Shown in pieces: positions 43,508-51,759 of a DNA stretch of 64,000 bases (its first letter is position 1; each line of letters begins with the position of its first letter). The position numbers were made by a program, and so were the translations under genes. The stretch comes from Novosphingobium subterraneum (GTDB taxonomy: Bacteria; Pseudomonadota; Alphaproteobacteria; Sphingomonadales; Sphingomonadaceae). The stretch lies in assembly GCF_000807925.1 (NCBI RefSeq), contig NZ_JRVC01000003.1, forward strand, positions 1 to 64,000. Reading direction: 5' to 3'. The notes below the pieces were generated by a model. The model was not told the origin of the DNA, searched no databases, and was given only the letters and a program-made list of their open reading frames with translations.

Positions 43508-44488
43508 TCAGCCGCGGTGGGCAACGCTTTCAGGGAGGTCCTTGCCGAAGACGCGCTGGTAATATTCGGCCACCAGCACGCGCTCGGTCTCGTCGCACTT
43601 GTTGAGGAACGAGAGGCGGAACGAAAAGCCGACATCGTTGAAGATCTGGCTGTTCTGCGCCCAGCTGATCACCGTGCGCGGGCTCATCACGGTCGAGATA
43701 TCGCCGTTGATGAAGCCCTGACGGGTCAGGTTCGCAACGCGCACCATGTCGGCCACGACCTGCGGATTGAGATCGGGCACCTTCTTGCTGACGATCTCCA
43801 CCTCGGTCGCATCGGGCAGATAGTTCAGCGCGACGACGAGGTTCCAGCGGTCCATCTGCCCCTGGTTGATCGCCTGAGTGCCGTGATAGAGGCCCGAAGT
43901 GTCGCCAAGGCCCACCGTGTTGGCCGTGGCAAACAGGCGGAAATGCTTGTTCGGGCGGATCACGCGGTTCTGATCGAGCAGCGTGAGCTTGCCTTCGGTT
44001 TCGAGTACGCGCTGGATCACGAACATCACGTCCGGCCGGCCGGCGTCATACTCGTCGAAGACAAGCGCGGTGGGCGTCTGCAGCGCCCAAGGCAGCAGGC
44101 CTTCGCGGAATTCGGTGACCTGAAGGCCATCGCGCAGCACGATGGCATCGCGGCCGACGAGGTCGATGCGGCTGATGTGCGCATCGAGGTTGATGCGGAT
44201 GCACGGCCAGTTGAGGCGGGCTGCAACCTGTTCGATGTGAGTCGACTTGCCGGTGCCGTGGTAGCCCTGCACCATCACGCGGCGGTTGTAGGCAAAGCCC
44301 GCAAGGATCGCCAGCGTGGTGTCCGGATCGAACACGTAGGTTTCATCGCGATCGGGCACGCGCTCATCGGCGCGGCTGAACGCGGGGACCTTCATGTCGA
44401 TGTCGATGCCGAAGGTCTCGCGGACATCGATTTCGGTGTCGGGCGCGGCGAGCAGCGTCGTCGCGTGGCTGTTCGGAAGTTCGCTCAT
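43508..44488 (-). CDS. cobS: CobS-like AAA+ ATPase (cobaltochelatase subunit)
   Basis: The 326-aa AAA+ protein of the CobS/MoxR group has Walker A in [20 protein letters not shown], Walker B in [17 protein letters not shown], sensor 1 in [20 protein letters not shown] and the N-terminal [20 protein letters not shown] typical of CobS. It drives cobalt insertion with CobN and CobT. The cobT gene that often follows is absent: the downstream gene is convergent GGDEF-EAL. The start is ATG 44488. Confidence 0.9.
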   Translation of the reverse strand: MSELPNSHATTLLAAPDTEIDVRETFGIDIDMKVPAFSRADERVPDRDETYVFDPDTTLAILAGFAYNRRVMVQGYHGTGKSTHIEQVAARLNWPCIRINLDAHISRIDLVGRDAIVLRDGLQVTEFREGLLPWALQTPTALVFDEYDAGRPDVMFVIQRVLETEGKLTLLDQNRVIRPNKHFRLFATANTVGLGDTSGLYHGTQAINQGQMDRWNLVVALNYLPDATEVEIVSKKVPDLNPQVVADMVRVANLTRQGFINGDISTVMSPRTVISWAQNSQIFNDVGFSFRLSFLNKCDETERVLVAEYYQRVFGKDLPESVAHRG

Positions 44489-44567
44489 CGCTGCCTCGCC
44501 TATACGGGCGGGCGCGGCGCTGCAATAAGGTTTCACGGAACCTGTCCGTTAGAATGGGAGAATTTCG

Positions 44568-45215
44568 ATGAAGCTCTACGGCGCGATGCTTTCGCCGTTC
44601 GTGCGAAAGGTGGCGGTTGTCCTTACGGAAAAGGGCATTTCCTTCGATCTCGCTCGGGGCGGGCCGGGCAGCAGCGATCCTGAGTTCCTTGCCTGCAGCC
44701 CCTTGGGCAAGATCCCGGCGATCGACGACGACGGCTTTCAACTCGCCGATTCGACCGCGATCGCGGTGTATCTTGATGCGCAGTATCCCGAGCCGCGGCT
44801 GATCCCGGATGAAGCCAGGCTGCGGGGCAAGGCAGTGTTCTGGGACGAGTTCGCCGACACCGTGCTGGGCGCGTCCGGCCTGAAGATCCTGTTCAACCGT
44901 CTCGTCGGCCCGAAGCTGATCAAGACCGGTGGCGACGAGGCAATTGCCCTGCAAGGCGAGGCGGAACTGCCGCGCTGGCTGGATTGGCTGGAAACGGCTG
45001 TGCCTGATGAGGGCTGGCTGCTGGGCGAGAGCTTCAGCCTAGGCGACATTGCCGTCGCCTCGATGTTCCGCACGCTGGCCTATGTCGGCCACGGTGTCGA
45101 CGCAGCCGCGCGGCCCAAGACGGCGGCGTGGTATGCCCGTGTCGCTGCGCGTCCGGCGTGGGCCGCCGTGGCGGCGCAGGAAGAGCCGATAGCGCAGCGC
45201 ATCATGGCCATGTGA
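44568..45215 (+). CDS. Glutathione S-transferase family protein
   Basis: The 215-aa GST starts with a thioredoxin-like domain (MKLYGAMLSPFVRKVAVVLT, CSPLGKIPAIDDDGFQLADS, with the cis-Pro and Ser-ligand motifs) and an all-helical C-terminal domain with LLGESFSLGDIAVASMFRTL. The substrate is unknown. It lies 81 nt upstream of the tetR gene and may be a separate unit, but it belongs functionally with the GST-rich operon that follows. Confidence 0.9.
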   Translation: MKLYGAMLSPFVRKVAVVLTEKGISFDLARGGPGSSDPEFLACSPLGKIPAIDDDGFQLADSTAIAVYLDAQYPEPRLIPDEARLRGKAVFWDEFADTVLGASGLKILFNRLVGPKLIKTGGDEAIALQGEAELPRWLDWLETAVPDEGWLLGESFSLGDIAVASMFRTLAYVGHGVDAAARPKTAAWYARVAARPAWAAVAAQEEPIAQRIMAM

Positions 45216-45278
45216 CATCAAGGGGCCGGGAGGGCGTGCTGCGTCCTCCCGGAAACGCTTCATCGCTTTGCGCTTGCG

Positions 45279-45300
45279 ACATACCAACTAGTTGGTATGT
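45279..45300. promoter_or_regulatory. 22-bp palindromic operator over the tetR start
   Basis: ACATACCAACT and AGTTGGTATGT are exact reverse complements (45279-45300) with no spacer. The annotated ATG (45297-45299) lies inside the right arm. This is the classic place for a TetR autorepressor site. It would control the whole downstream operon. Confidence 0.8.
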
Positions 45301-45947
45301 CTTCTTGGGTGATCCCGAATCGATCCTTTCGACCTCCGGCAGTGACCGCGAAGGACAAGCTGCTCGAAGCGGCGGTGAAGCTGATCCGATCGAACGGCTT
45401 TGCTGGCACCTCGGTCGATCAGCTTTGCGCCGAGGCCGGGGTGACGAAGGGTGCGTTCTTTCACCATTTCGCGTCCAAGGAAGCGCTTGGGGTGGCGGCA
45501 GCGGAGTACTGGTCGGCGAGCACTGGCGGGTTCTTCGCCGAGGCGCCCTTTCACGCTCTGCCCGACCCGGTCGATCGGGTGCTGGGCTACATCGATCTGC
45601 GGATCGCGTTGATTGGCGGGCCGCCCGAGGCCTTCTCGTGCGTGGCCGGGACCTTGGTGCAGGAGGCGTTTCGGTCGAGCGCGGCAATTCGCGTCGCGGC
45701 CGAAGCCAGCATCATGGCAAATGCAAGGGCGCTCGAGGCGGATCTTGACGCAGCGGTGGCACAGTGCGGCGTAACAGGCACGACAGGGGCCAGCCTTGCG
45801 CGGCATGTCCAGGCAGTGATCCAGGGCGCGTTCGTCCTGGCCAAGACGCAGCCGGAAGACGCTGCCGCGGAATTGGCGCGAGAGCAACTGGCGCACCTGA
45901 GACGCTACTTCGCGATGTTGTTCGGGAGGGATACCGGAGAGGAGTAA
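45297..45947 (+). CDS. TetR family transcriptional regulator
   Basis: The 216-aa TetR protein has an N-terminal helix-turn-helix (KDKLLEAAVKLIRSNGFAGT, SVDQLCAEAGVTKGAFFHHF, ASKEALGVAAAEYW) and a ligand-binding C-terminal domain. The ATG at 45297 falls inside the operator palindrome with no ribosome site. A GTG at 45342 (VTAKDKLLEAAVKL) is a good alternative start. It is the first gene of an operon of DUF1428, VOC, GST and other genes, which it likely represses until an electrophile or its conjugate appears. Confidence 0.9.
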   Translation: MSSWVIPNRSFRPPAVTAKDKLLEAAVKLIRSNGFAGTSVDQLCAEAGVTKGAFFHHFASKEALGVAAAEYWSASTGGFFAEAPFHALPDPVDRVLGYIDLRIALIGGPPEAFSCVAGTLVQEAFRSSAAIRVAAEASIMANARALEADLDAAVAQCGVTGTTGASLARHVQAVIQGAFVLAKTQPEDAAAELAREQLAHLRRYFAMLFGRDTGEE

Positions 45948-45953
45948 AGGCCC

Positions 45954-46319
45954 ATGTCCTATGTAGACGGGTTCGTGCTGGCGGTACCGACCGCCAATAG
46001 GGAAAGATACGAGGCAGTCGCCCGCAAGTTCGACGCCATGCTGGTCGAGCACGGAGCCTTGCGGGTGGTCGAGGCGTGGGGAGATGACGTGCCCCACGGC
46101 AAGCGCACTGATTTCCACCGCGCCACCGAAGCCACGAACGACGAGACAATCGTGTTCAGCTGGGCGGAATGGCCTGACCGGCAAACCCGTGATGCGGCCC
46201 ACGCCGCGATGGAGAAGCTCATGTCCGAAAGCGGCGAGCCGATGGACATGCCGTTCGACGGGGCGCGGATGATTACCGGTGGCTTCGCCACGCTGCTCGA
46301 TTTGGGAGGGCGGGCGTGA
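45954..46319 (+). CDS. DUF1428 family protein
   Basis: The 121-aa protein has conserved DUF1428 blocks: MSYVDGFVLAVPTANRERYE, VVEAWGDDVPHGKRTDFHRA and VFSWAEWPDRQTRDAAHAAM. It has a ferredoxin-like alpha/beta fold similar to dimeric alpha-beta barrel proteins. Function is unknown. It follows tetR by 6 nt and its stop overlaps the next start (GTGA), so it is a core member of the operon. Confidence 0.88.
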   Translation: MSYVDGFVLAVPTANRERYEAVARKFDAMLVEHGALRVVEAWGDDVPHGKRTDFHRATEATNDETIVFSWAEWPDRQTRDAAHAAMEKLMSESGEPMDMPFDGARMITGGFATLLDLGGRA

Positions 46320-47104
46320 GCCGCCCCGTTCCGTTCTGCTGGTACGAACTGATGACCGGCGATGCCGATGGCGCGGCGGAGTTCTATGGCGCTGTGGTGG
46401 GCTGGAGCTTCAGCGCGCCCGATCCGCAATCGCTGATCGACTATCGCATGATCCTGCGCAGCGATGGGGGCGGCAATGGCGGGGTGCTGCAATTGAGCGA
46501 GGCCATGCGACAGGGCGCAGCGCATCCGGCGTGGGTGCCCTATCTTGCCGTCGCCGATATAGACACAGCGCTATCGGCGATCGAGGCCGATGGCGGCCGT
46601 GCGCTGATGCCCCGGACCGATATTGACGAGGGCAGCTTTGCCATGGTCACCGACCCGCAAGGCGTGCCGTTCTACCTGATGCAGCCGCGCCCGCCCGCAA
46701 ACCAACCGGGCGCCCAAAGCGACGCGTTCAAGGCCGATGGCGTGCAGCATGTGCGCTGGCACGATCTGGCCACGCCCGATCCCGCTGGCGCCAAGGCTTT
46801 CTACGGCCGGCATTTCGGCTTTGAGTTCAACAACGTGATGCCGATGGGTGAACTGGGCGAATACGCCTTCATCGACTTTGGCGCCCAGGCGCTGGGTGGC
46901 ATCATGCCGCTTGTTGGCGGGCGCACGCCGGGCTGGCAGGTCTACTTCGGCGTTCCGTCTGCACTGCAGGCCCGCGACGCCATTGTCCGGGCCGGCGGCA
47001 CGATCCTGACCGAGCCGCATCAAGTGCCTGGCGGCGATTGGGTCGTCATGGCGCAGGACCCGCAGGGTGCGCAGTTTGGCGTGGTCGGTCCCAGGGGAGA
47101 ATGA
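46316..47104 (+). CDS. Two-domain VOC (glyoxalase-fold) protein
   Basis: The 262-aa protein has two VOC modules: one starting VPFCWYELMTGDADGAAEFY (residues 4-125) and one starting VRWHDLATPDPAGAKAFYGR (about 143-260), each ending with a DPQG-type strand (TDPQGVPFYLMQP and AQDPQGAQFGVVGP). Such proteins can be glyoxalases, isomerases or dioxygenase-like enzymes. Substrate unknown. The GTG start overlaps the DUF1428 stop and the stop overlaps the GST start. Confidence 0.88.
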   Translation: MSRPVPFCWYELMTGDADGAAEFYGAVVGWSFSAPDPQSLIDYRMILRSDGGGNGGVLQLSEAMRQGAAHPAWVPYLAVADIDTALSAIEADGGRALMPRTDIDEGSFAMVTDPQGVPFYLMQPRPPANQPGAQSDAFKADGVQHVRWHDLATPDPAGAKAFYGRHFGFEFNNVMPMGELGEYAFIDFGAQALGGIMPLVGGRTPGWQVYFGVPSALQARDAIVRAGGTILTEPHQVPGGDWVVMAQDPQGAQFGVVGPRGE

Positions 47105-47736
47105 AGATGAGCAAGTTCACGTTCTACACGAACCCGATGTCGCGCGGCCAGATCGCACGCTGGGCACTGCACGAAGTTGGCGCGACTTATGACACCGTGC
47201 TGGTCGACTGGCAGGCCAAGCCGGAGGGCTTCCTTGCTGCCAACCCGATGGGCAAGGTGCCGACGATCGTGCACCACGCCGACGAAGGCGATCACGTGGT
47301 CACCGAATGCGCCGCGATCTGCCTGTACCTGGCGGAGGTCTTCCCGGAGGCCGCTCTGGGGCCGCAGGATCACGAACGTGCGGCCTATCTGCGCTGGACA
47401 TTCTTTGCGGCTGGGCCGGTGGAGCAGGCGGTCACGGCGCGTAGCCTCGGCTTCGATCCAAAGGACCCACGGCAGCAAGGCATGGCCGGCTTTGGCAGCT
47501 ATGATCGCACGGTCGATTCGCTTGCGCGGCACCTGGCTCAGAACGCCTATGTCTGTGGCGACCGGTTCACGATGGCGGACGTCTATGTCGGCAGCCACGT
47601 CGATTGGGGCGTCGGCTTCAAGTCTCTGCCCGAGCGGCCGGAGTTCCTGGCCTATCTCGATCGGGTGCGAGCGCGGCCGGCCTATGGCGAGGCGAAGGCG
47701 ATTGATAGCGCACTGATTGCCGAGATGCAGTCGTGA
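47101..47736 (+). CDS. Glutathione S-transferase family protein
   Basis: The 211-aa GST has the N-terminal domain FTFYTNPMSRGQIARWALHE, then ANPMGKVPTIVHHADEGDHV and VTECAAICLYLAEVFPEAAL (cis-Pro and Glu/Cys region), and a C-terminal helical domain with CGDRFTMADVYVGSHVDWG. The N-terminal NPMSRGQIARW motif places Ser/Arg at the glutathione site, as in beta-like GSTs. It overlaps both neighbours by 4 nt. Confidence 0.9.
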   Translation: MKMSKFTFYTNPMSRGQIARWALHEVGATYDTVLVDWQAKPEGFLAANPMGKVPTIVHHADEGDHVVTECAAICLYLAEVFPEAALGPQDHERAAYLRWTFFAAGPVEQAVTARSLGFDPKDPRQQGMAGFGSYDRTVDSLARHLAQNAYVCGDRFTMADVYVGSHVDWGVGFKSLPERPEFLAYLDRVRARPAYGEAKAIDSALIAEMQS

Positions 47737-48221
47737 CCGTCCCTCCGCTCACCCTGTGCCTGTGGTACGATGGCGATGCCGAAGAGGCAGCAAACTTCTA
47801 TGCCGCAACTTTCCCCGACAGCGAGGTCGGGTCGGTCAATCGCGCGCCGACCGACTTCCCCGGCGGCTCCGCCGGCACCGTGCTCACGGTCGAGTTCACG
47901 GTCCTCGGCACGCCCTGCATGGGGCTGAATGGCGGGCCGCAGTTCCCGCATAGCGAGGCGTTCTCGTTCCAGGTGGCTACAGACTCGCAGGAGCAGACCG
48001 ATCGCTACTGGAACGCCATCGTCGGCAATGGTGGTGCGGAAAGTGCCTGCGGCTGGTGCAAGGACAAGTGGGGCCTGAGCTGGCAGATTACCCCGCGGGT
48101 CCTGACCGAGGGAATGGCTCATTCCGACCCGGATGTTCGGGCGCGGGTCTTCTCTGCAATGATGACCATGCACAAGATCGATCATGCCGCGATCGAGGCC
48201 GCGGCGCGAGGTGATGCCTGA
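47733..48221 (+). CDS. PhnB/3-demethylubiquinone-methyltransferase-like VOC protein
   Basis: The 162-aa protein belongs to the 3-dmu-9_3-mt/PhnB group of the VOC superfamily: LTLCLWYDGDAEEAANFYAA, VLTVEFTVLGTPCMGLNGGP, EAFSFQVATDSQEQTDRYWN, CGWCKDKWGLSWQITPRVLT. The name comes from a domain family and does not prove methyltransferase activity. It starts with a GTG that overlaps the GST stop, and its stop overlaps the next GST start. Confidence 0.86.
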   Translation: MTVPPLTLCLWYDGDAEEAANFYAATFPDSEVGSVNRAPTDFPGGSAGTVLTVEFTVLGTPCMGLNGGPQFPHSEAFSFQVATDSQEQTDRYWNAIVGNGGAESACGWCKDKWGLSWQITPRVLTEGMAHSDPDVRARVFSAMMTMHKIDHAAIEAAARGDA

Positions 48222-48877
48222 TGCTCGCGCTCTACGGCCATCCCTTCTCGTCCTACACATGGAAGGCGCTGATCGCGCTCTATGCCAATGGCACGCCGTT
48301 CACGTTCCACAGTCTCGATGGCGAGAACCCCGATCAGGCAGCTGCCCATGACCGGGTCCAGCAGGCCAGCCCGATGGGCAAGTTTCCGCTGTTGGTGGAT
48401 GGATCGCGCGAGGTGTTCGAAGCGACTTCGATCATCGAGTATCTTGCGCTTCACCATCCCGGTCCCGCGCCGCTTCTCCCTGCCGACGCAGACGAGGCGG
48501 TCTGGACGCGCATGATCGACCGGGTGTTCGACAATTACGTGATGAACGCGATGCAGGACAGTGTCGACGATGCGATCCGGCACGGAACCGTCTCGGCCGA
48601 AGTGCAGGGGCGCGTCGAGGAGCGAGTGACGCGCGCCTATCGCTGGATCGATGCGTGGCTGACGGGCTATGCGATGTCTGCAACCATCAGCCTGATCGAA
48701 TGCGCTGCTGCGCCCGCGCTGTTTTATGCCGATTGGGTGGTACCCATCCCCGATGACTGCGCACGCCTCCGGACTTGGCGCGCGCACCTTCTGGCTTTGC
48801 CGCCGGTGGCGCGCTGCGTCGAGGACGCGCGTCGATTCCGGCATTACTTCCCCCTCGGCGCGCCCGATCGCGATTGA
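48221..48877 (+). CDS. Glutathione S-transferase family protein
   Basis: The 218-aa GST has the N-terminal domain LALYGHPFSSYTWKALIALY, QQASPMGKFPLLVDGSREVF and EATSIIEYLALHHPG. The C-terminal domain has GYAMSATISLIECAAAPALF in place of the usual SxAD motif, a slightly divergent version. This is the second GST inside the operon and third in the local group. Substrate unknown. Confidence 0.88.
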   Translation: MLALYGHPFSSYTWKALIALYANGTPFTFHSLDGENPDQAAAHDRVQQASPMGKFPLLVDGSREVFEATSIIEYLALHHPGPAPLLPADADEAVWTRMIDRVFDNYVMNAMQDSVDDAIRHGTVSAEVQGRVEERVTRAYRWIDAWLTGYAMSATISLIECAAAPALFYADWVVPIPDDCARLRTWRAHLLALPPVARCVEDARRFRHYFPLGAPDRD

Positions 48878-48894
48878 GCGGCAAGGAGACAGAC

Positions 48895-49335
48895 ATGCAC
48901 GAGCTTTCGATCAACCGCTATATCGCGGCCAGCCCGGTCAAAGTCTGGGACGTCCTGGCCAACCGGCAGGAGGAATGGTGGTGTCCCAAACCTTGGCGCA
49001 TCACCATGGTCGCGCAGGAACGTCGGCCCGGTGGTCGGTCTGCGATGGTCATGCATGGCCCGGATGGTGAGGAGATGCCGCAGGAGGGGATTTTCCTTGC
49101 CTGGGAAGAAGGCCGGCGATTCATCACGACCGATGCGGTTACGTCTGACTTCGAACCCTCCGGACCTTTCATGATCGGAATCTGGGAAGTGGCGCCGGAA
49201 GGTGATGGCACGCGCTACACTGCCAGCGCCCGGCACTGGACCGAGGAGGCGATGCAGAGCCACGCCGAGATGGGGTTCGAAGCGGGTTGGAATACCTGTG
49301 CCGACCAGTTGCAGGCGCTTGCCGAGGCCGATTGA
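48895..49335 (+). CDS. SRPBCC/AHSA1-like protein
   Basis: The 146-aa START-fold (Aha1/SRPBCC) protein has INRYIAASPVKVWDVLANRQ with EEWWCPKPWRITMVAQERRP and GGRSAMVMHGPDGEEMPQEG after it, and a C-terminal helix EEAMQSHAEMGFEAGWNTCA. The fold makes a hydrophobic cavity and many members are ligand carriers or hydrolases of small aromatic molecules. AAGGAG lies just upstream. It sits 17 nt after the GST gene in the same operon. Confidence 0.87.
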   Translation: MHELSINRYIAASPVKVWDVLANRQEEWWCPKPWRITMVAQERRPGGRSAMVMHGPDGEEMPQEGIFLAWEEGRRFITTDAVTSDFEPSGPFMIGIWEVAPEGDGTRYTASARHWTEEAMQSHAEMGFEAGWNTCADQLQALAEAD

Positions 49336-49366
49336 CGTAAAGGCGGGGCAGGCGCAATCTCTGTGG

Positions 49367-50329
49367 ATGGGAGAGAGAGCGCAGGCACCGGCGCAGCTTG
49401 CCGGGCTCGATCGCGAGGCTTGGGAAGCACTGCTGGGCAATGCCTTGCCGTTCGCCGTTGGCGCAGGTGAAGTGCTGTTTCGGCAAGGCGATCATGCCGA
49501 TGCACTCTACCTTGTCGAAGCGGGCCTGCTGGAGATCGCCGCGCGCATTCCGGGTGACGACAATGCGGTGATCTCGGCAATACGGCCCGGCGAGCTCGTG
49601 GGTGAGTTTGCCCTGCTTGACGATGGCCCCCGCTCGGCCCGGGTCAGGGCAGTGGAGGACACCCGCGGGCTGGTGGTATCCGGTCGCCGCTTCCGGGCGC
49701 TGCTGGCCGATGGCTCGGGCTGGGCCATGCAGCTCGGACACGCCTTGCGCCGCCTCGTGGCCGCGCGCACCCGGCAGACGCTCGAACAGATCGTGGCCGA
49801 AGGCCATTTCGATCCGCACGCGCTGCGGCAGTTGCATTCCGGGCCGGGGCCCAGCCCGTCGCGCTCCGATGCGGCTGTGCTGGCGCATGGCCTTGCGCGT
49901 CTTAAAGGCATCGGGGATATCGTGCAGGCGGGGGCACTGCTGGAAGCGCGGCGGGGCGCTACGGTGGCTGCTCCAGGGGACAGACAGGACGGTCTCTTTC
50001 TCGTCCTGCGCGGGGCAGTGCGCGCAGCGGTGCCGCGGGGCGCGATGGCAGAGCAGGTCTTCGTGTTCGGGCCCGGCTGCTTCGTCGGCCTGACCGGTCA
50101 CAGCGATGGCGGGCCGCAGCCACTGCTGGTGACGGCGGCGGAACAGGCACAGCTTGTCCATCTTCCTGCCGTGACGCTTGCCGCGCTGGAAGCCGATGCG
50201 CCGCCGTGGCTGCCCGTGCTCCACGCAGCATTCGGGCGGCAACTGGTGCAGGACCAGCGCAAGGCCAACCGCCACCTCGGCCGCTCGTTGTCCTTGGCGC
50301 GTTTCAACCATGCCGGAGAACTGGGCTGA
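49367..50329 (+). CDS. Protein with two cyclic-nucleotide-binding domains, no DNA-binding domain
   Basis: The 320-aa protein has a first cNMP domain (about 25-130) with a near-canonical phosphate-binding cassette in PGELVGEFALLDDGPRSARV (74-93, with Arg89). A helical middle follows, then a second cNMP-like domain (about 190-295) whose cassette (FGPGCFVGLTGHSDGGPQ) lacks the Arg. There is no helix-turn-helix, so it is not a Crp-type transcription factor. It overlaps the amidotransferase gene (TGATG), so the two may work together. Confidence 0.85.
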   Translation: MGERAQAPAQLAGLDREAWEALLGNALPFAVGAGEVLFRQGDHADALYLVEAGLLEIAARIPGDDNAVISAIRPGELVGEFALLDDGPRSARVRAVEDTRGLVVSGRRFRALLADGSGWAMQLGHALRRLVAARTRQTLEQIVAEGHFDPHALRQLHSGPGPSPSRSDAAVLAHGLARLKGIGDIVQAGALLEARRGATVAAPGDRQDGLFLVLRGAVRAAVPRGAMAEQVFVFGPGCFVGLTGHSDGGPQPLLVTAAEQAQLVHLPAVTLAALEADAPPWLPVLHAAFGRQLVQDQRKANRHLGRSLSLARFNHAGELG

Positions 50330-51243
50330 TGTGCCGCATCCTGAGCTATCTCGGCACGCCGGTCCTGCTCGATGACCTGCTCTATGCGCCCGATTCCTCG
50401 CTGCTCAATCAGACGATCGGCGCGCAGATGCTGCAGATGCTTAACCTGGCAGGTTTCGGCATGGCGGCGTGGGACGAAGCAAGCCACGCACCGAACGTGC
50501 CGTTTCGTTATCGTACGACGCAGGTCGCGCTGTTCGATCGCAATCTCAAGGCGCTTGCCGGCAAGCTGCGTTCATCCGCGCTGCTCGCGCACATTCGCGG
50601 CGTGCCCTATAACTCCACGGTCCAGATCAACGAGCAGAACTGCCATCCCTTCCGCTTCGATGGCGTGCCGCTGTCCATGGCGCACAACGGCGATTTGGCA
50701 GGTTTCCGGGACATGCGCTTCGATCTTGCTCCGCACATCCGGCCGGAGTTTGCCAAGCAGATCCAGGGCTCCACCGACAGCGAATGGATCTATGCGCTGG
50801 TCGTCTCGGCCCTGCCTGATCCGGGCGGGATCAACGAGCCTGACGCCATCCTCGCCGCGATCCGCCATGCCTTGAGCGTGCTGCGTGAGGCCAGGGCGCG
50901 GCATGGGATCACGCGGTCAAGTTCGACCAACCTGATGTTCTGCGATGGCACCAATCTTGCCGCTGTCCGCTTTACTTTCGACTTCGGACACTTCGACGCG
51001 GGCGCGCTGCAGGGCAGTTCGGAGTATCTCTCGATGTGGTACACGTGCGGACGGGACTATGGCCTTCACGAAGGCGAGTGGAAGCTGATCGGCGGAGCCA
51101 TCGATGCCGACAGCGTGATCGTGGCTTCAGAGCCGCTCACCCGCGACTTCGCGACATGGATCGAAGTGCCGGAGTATTCGGCGCTGCTGGTGCGGCGCGA
51201 TGGGGCAAGGCGGCGGGCGGAGATTCACGCTCTGGAAGTCTGA
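50329..51243 (+). CDS. Class II glutamine amidotransferase-like protein
   Basis: The 304-aa Ntn-hydrolase begins MCRILSYLGTPVLLDDLLYA, so Cys2 is the expected nucleophile after Met removal. Motifs include LLAHIRGVPYNSTVQINEQN, CHPFRFDGVPLSMAHNGDLA and QIQGSTDSEWIYALVVSALP, typical of the YafJ/EgtC-like branch. EgtC in this branch removes gamma-glutamyl groups, so a role on glutathione conjugates is conceivable. That is inference. It is coupled to the preceding gene. Confidence 0.88.
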   Translation: MCRILSYLGTPVLLDDLLYAPDSSLLNQTIGAQMLQMLNLAGFGMAAWDEASHAPNVPFRYRTTQVALFDRNLKALAGKLRSSALLAHIRGVPYNSTVQINEQNCHPFRFDGVPLSMAHNGDLAGFRDMRFDLAPHIRPEFAKQIQGSTDSEWIYALVVSALPDPGGINEPDAILAAIRHALSVLREARARHGITRSSSTNLMFCDGTNLAAVRFTFDFGHFDAGALQGSSEYLSMWYTCGRDYGLHEGEWKLIGGAIDADSVIVASEPLTRDFATWIEVPEYSALLVRRDGARRRAEIHALEV

Positions 51244-51287
51244 TCGGCACCTGATAGGCTTGTGCTCAGCAGTGAAGGGGAAACGTC

Positions 51288-51647
51288 ATGAGCCTGTTCG
51301 ATTCGATCCTTGGCCAGGTGGCCGGCAATGTCGATGTGAAGAACCTTGCGGCAAAGGTCGGCATCGATCCCGACACAGCCGAGAACGCGATTGCGGCGCT
51401 GGCTGCGGGGCACCAGTCGAAGGGCGACACGATCGAGACGGCGGCGGCCAACTCCGGCCTCGACGCCTCGAAACTGCAGGAGATCGTAGGCCACATCGGC
51501 GGCGAGGGCGCACTGGCCAGTTTTGCTTCGGCGCTTGGCCAGAATCCCGATGCGTTGAGCAAGGTTTCCGCCTTCCTCGACAGGGACGGCGACGGCAATC
51601 CGCTCGACGATCTTGCCGGTATGGCCAAGGGCCTGTTCAGTCGCTAA
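51288..51647 (+). CDS. DUF937-like protein
   Basis: The 119-aa small protein has repeated helical blocks with Ala/Gly (MSLFDSILGQVAGNVDVKNL, AAKVGIDPDTAENAIAALAA, LASFASALGQNPDALSKVSA, FLDRDGDGNPLDDLAGMAKG). DxDGD within the last segment could bind a divalent metal. It resembles the DUF937/YidB group. Function is unknown. It is followed by a large hairpin. Confidence 0.75.
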   Translation: MSLFDSILGQVAGNVDVKNLAAKVGIDPDTAENAIAALAAGHQSKGDTIETAAANSGLDASKLQEIVGHIGGEGALASFASALGQNPDALSKVSAFLDRDGDGNPLDDLAGMAKGLFSR

Positions 51648-51661
51648 CGCATTCTGATTGG

Positions 51662-51742
51662 CGGCACCGGCCCGCTCCCCCGGCCCGACCACCCGACAGT
51701 GTATCCTATGGGTGGTCGGGCCGGGGGAGCGGGCCGGTGCCG
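51662..51742. repeat. Perfect 33-bp inverted repeat with 15-nt loop
   Basis: The arm at 51662-51694 (beginning CGGCACCGGCCCGCTCCCCC) is the exact reverse complement of 51710-51742. The loop is 51695-51709. It lies between the DUF937-like gene and a small membrane gene. The stem is very GC-rich and has no following T-run. It may be a terminator, a structured RNA or a palindromic repeat element. I saw no second copy in this window. Confidence 0.85.
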
Positions 51743-51759
51743 TATTCAAGGAATCCTGC

